Positions 7,931 through 8,451 of a stretch of DNA of 8,451 nucleotides are shown piece by piece. Position 1 is the first letter of the stretch, and each line of letters opens with the position of its first letter. The notes below the pieces were generated by a model. The model was given only the letters and a program-made list of their open reading frames with translations, was not told where the DNA came from and made no database searches. Source of the DNA: DASVFB01 sp045806505 (lineage in GTDB: Bacteria; Actinomycetota; Thermoleophilia; Gaiellales; Gaiellaceae); assembly GCA_045806505.1 (NCBI GenBank), contig JBJMJE010000138.1, forward strand, positions 1 to 8,451, written 5' to 3'. Position numbers and translations under genes: made by a program.

Positions 7931-8451
7931 CTCGCGAGTGCCCGCTGGAAGGGCGGCAGGAATCCCGGCGAGTAGCGGACGTCGCCGAGCCAGGCGGCGA
8001 GCCGCTCCGCCTCGGCGTCGATGGCGGCACGGGCCTCGCGCCCGACGTCCTCGAGCAGGCCGAGCGCGATCTCACCGTCGGCGCGCCGGCTCCAGCCGCC
8101 GACGACCCGGCCGTCCCACCAGATCGTGGGGCCGGCGTTGCCGTTCGTGTCGAAGAGCGTCGGGCCGTGCGGGCCGAGGTACCAGTCGCGCTCCTTCCAG
8201 CCCATCGTCGTCGCATCGAGCGTCGGCAGGAGAGCCGCGGGCGGCTCACCCGGCGGCGTCGGCTCGAGATCGTCCGCGAGCACGTAACCGGTCGAGCCGC
8301 CGAGATCGACCTCCGCGTGCGGGATCGCCGCCAGGGCCGCACGGGCATCGCGTGCTGTCCAACCGGTCCACCAGCGGATGTCGGTCTCGGTGGCCGGCCC
8401 GACCGTAACCAGCCCGCGGCGACGCGGCTCTGCCTGGGCGTCGGCGAGGGC
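7927..8451 (-). CDS. HTH_42 winged-helix DNA-binding protein (YcaQ-like), 5'-truncated by window edge
   Basis: The visible 174 residues are the C-terminal half of a winged-helix protein of the HTH_42 family, whose best-known member YcaQ (AlkX) is a DNA glycosylase that unhooks interstrand crosslinks. The frame is open to the window end. G-P-A-T-E-T-D-I-R-W-W-T-G-W (residues 18-31 of the visible part) is the family's 'GPAT..DL..W.G' element. L-L-P-T-L-D-A-T-T-M-G-W-K-E-R-D (74-89) and D-T-N-G-N-A-G-P-T-I-W-W-D-G-R-V-V-G-G-W (101-120) follow, ending in the helical Pro-Pro-Phe tail. The apparent GTG at 8283 falls inside conserved sequence and is not a start. Many actinobacterial members are uncharacterised, so glycosylase activity is inference. 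The catalytic QxQ/QxD region of the N-terminal part is outside the window. The gene is convergent with the acyl-CoA dehydrogenase, sharing four bases. Confidence 0.85.

Overview
The window is a densely packed, high-GC (roughly two thirds or more by eye) actinobacterial-type chromosome segment. Third codon positions are strongly G/C, five of the eight visible start codons are GTG or TTG, Shine-Dalgarno sequences are nearly absent, and two or three starts look leaderless. The protein families (GPH-like MFS carrier, HxxH cupin, HTH_42 protein, COG4947 esterase) fit a deep-branching actinobacterium such as Thermoleophilia/Gaiellales. That placement is an inference from protein style, not from a marker gene. 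I see no RNA genes, mobile elements, CRISPR arrays or phage genes.

Layout: (1) 2-1024 (+) is the C-terminal part of an MFS carrier, entering from outside the window. (2) 993-1451 (-) is a small, probably exported protein with two BamE/SmpA-like halves. It is divergent, across only 24 bp, from (3) a single-domain cupin at 1476-1940 (+). (4) A tightly packed minus-strand operon runs from 6679 down to 1922: Fes-like esterase, COG4947-type esterase, ATP-grasp ligase, glutaryl-CoA dehydrogenase, P-loop nucleotide kinase. Its junctions are a 1-bp overlap, an 8-bp overlap, a 9-bp gap and a 6-bp gap. (5) Divergent from it is a medium-chain-type acyl-CoA dehydrogenase at 6749-7930 (+). The 69-bp gap between them carries a near-perfect 20-bp palindrome of TetR-operator type ending one base before the ATG. 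(6) 7927-8451 (-) is the C-terminal part of an HTH_42 (YcaQ-like) winged-helix protein leaving the window.

The most interesting unit is the five-gene operon. It links an ATP-dependent carboxylate ligase of unknown substrate with two different Fes/esterase-D-type alpha/beta hydrolases, translationally coupled, plus a dehydrogenase that keeps the residues for glutaryl-CoA. This looks like a small uncharacterised pathway that makes and breaks an amide or ester, possibly around a dicarboxylic acyl group. The palindrome may tie it to the divergent acyl-CoA dehydrogenase. The function is inference; the gene order and the motifs are visible.

All three convergent gene pairs overlap at their 3' ends (32, 19 and 4 bp), and no gap between genes exceeds 69 bp, so there is no unexplained non-coding stretch.
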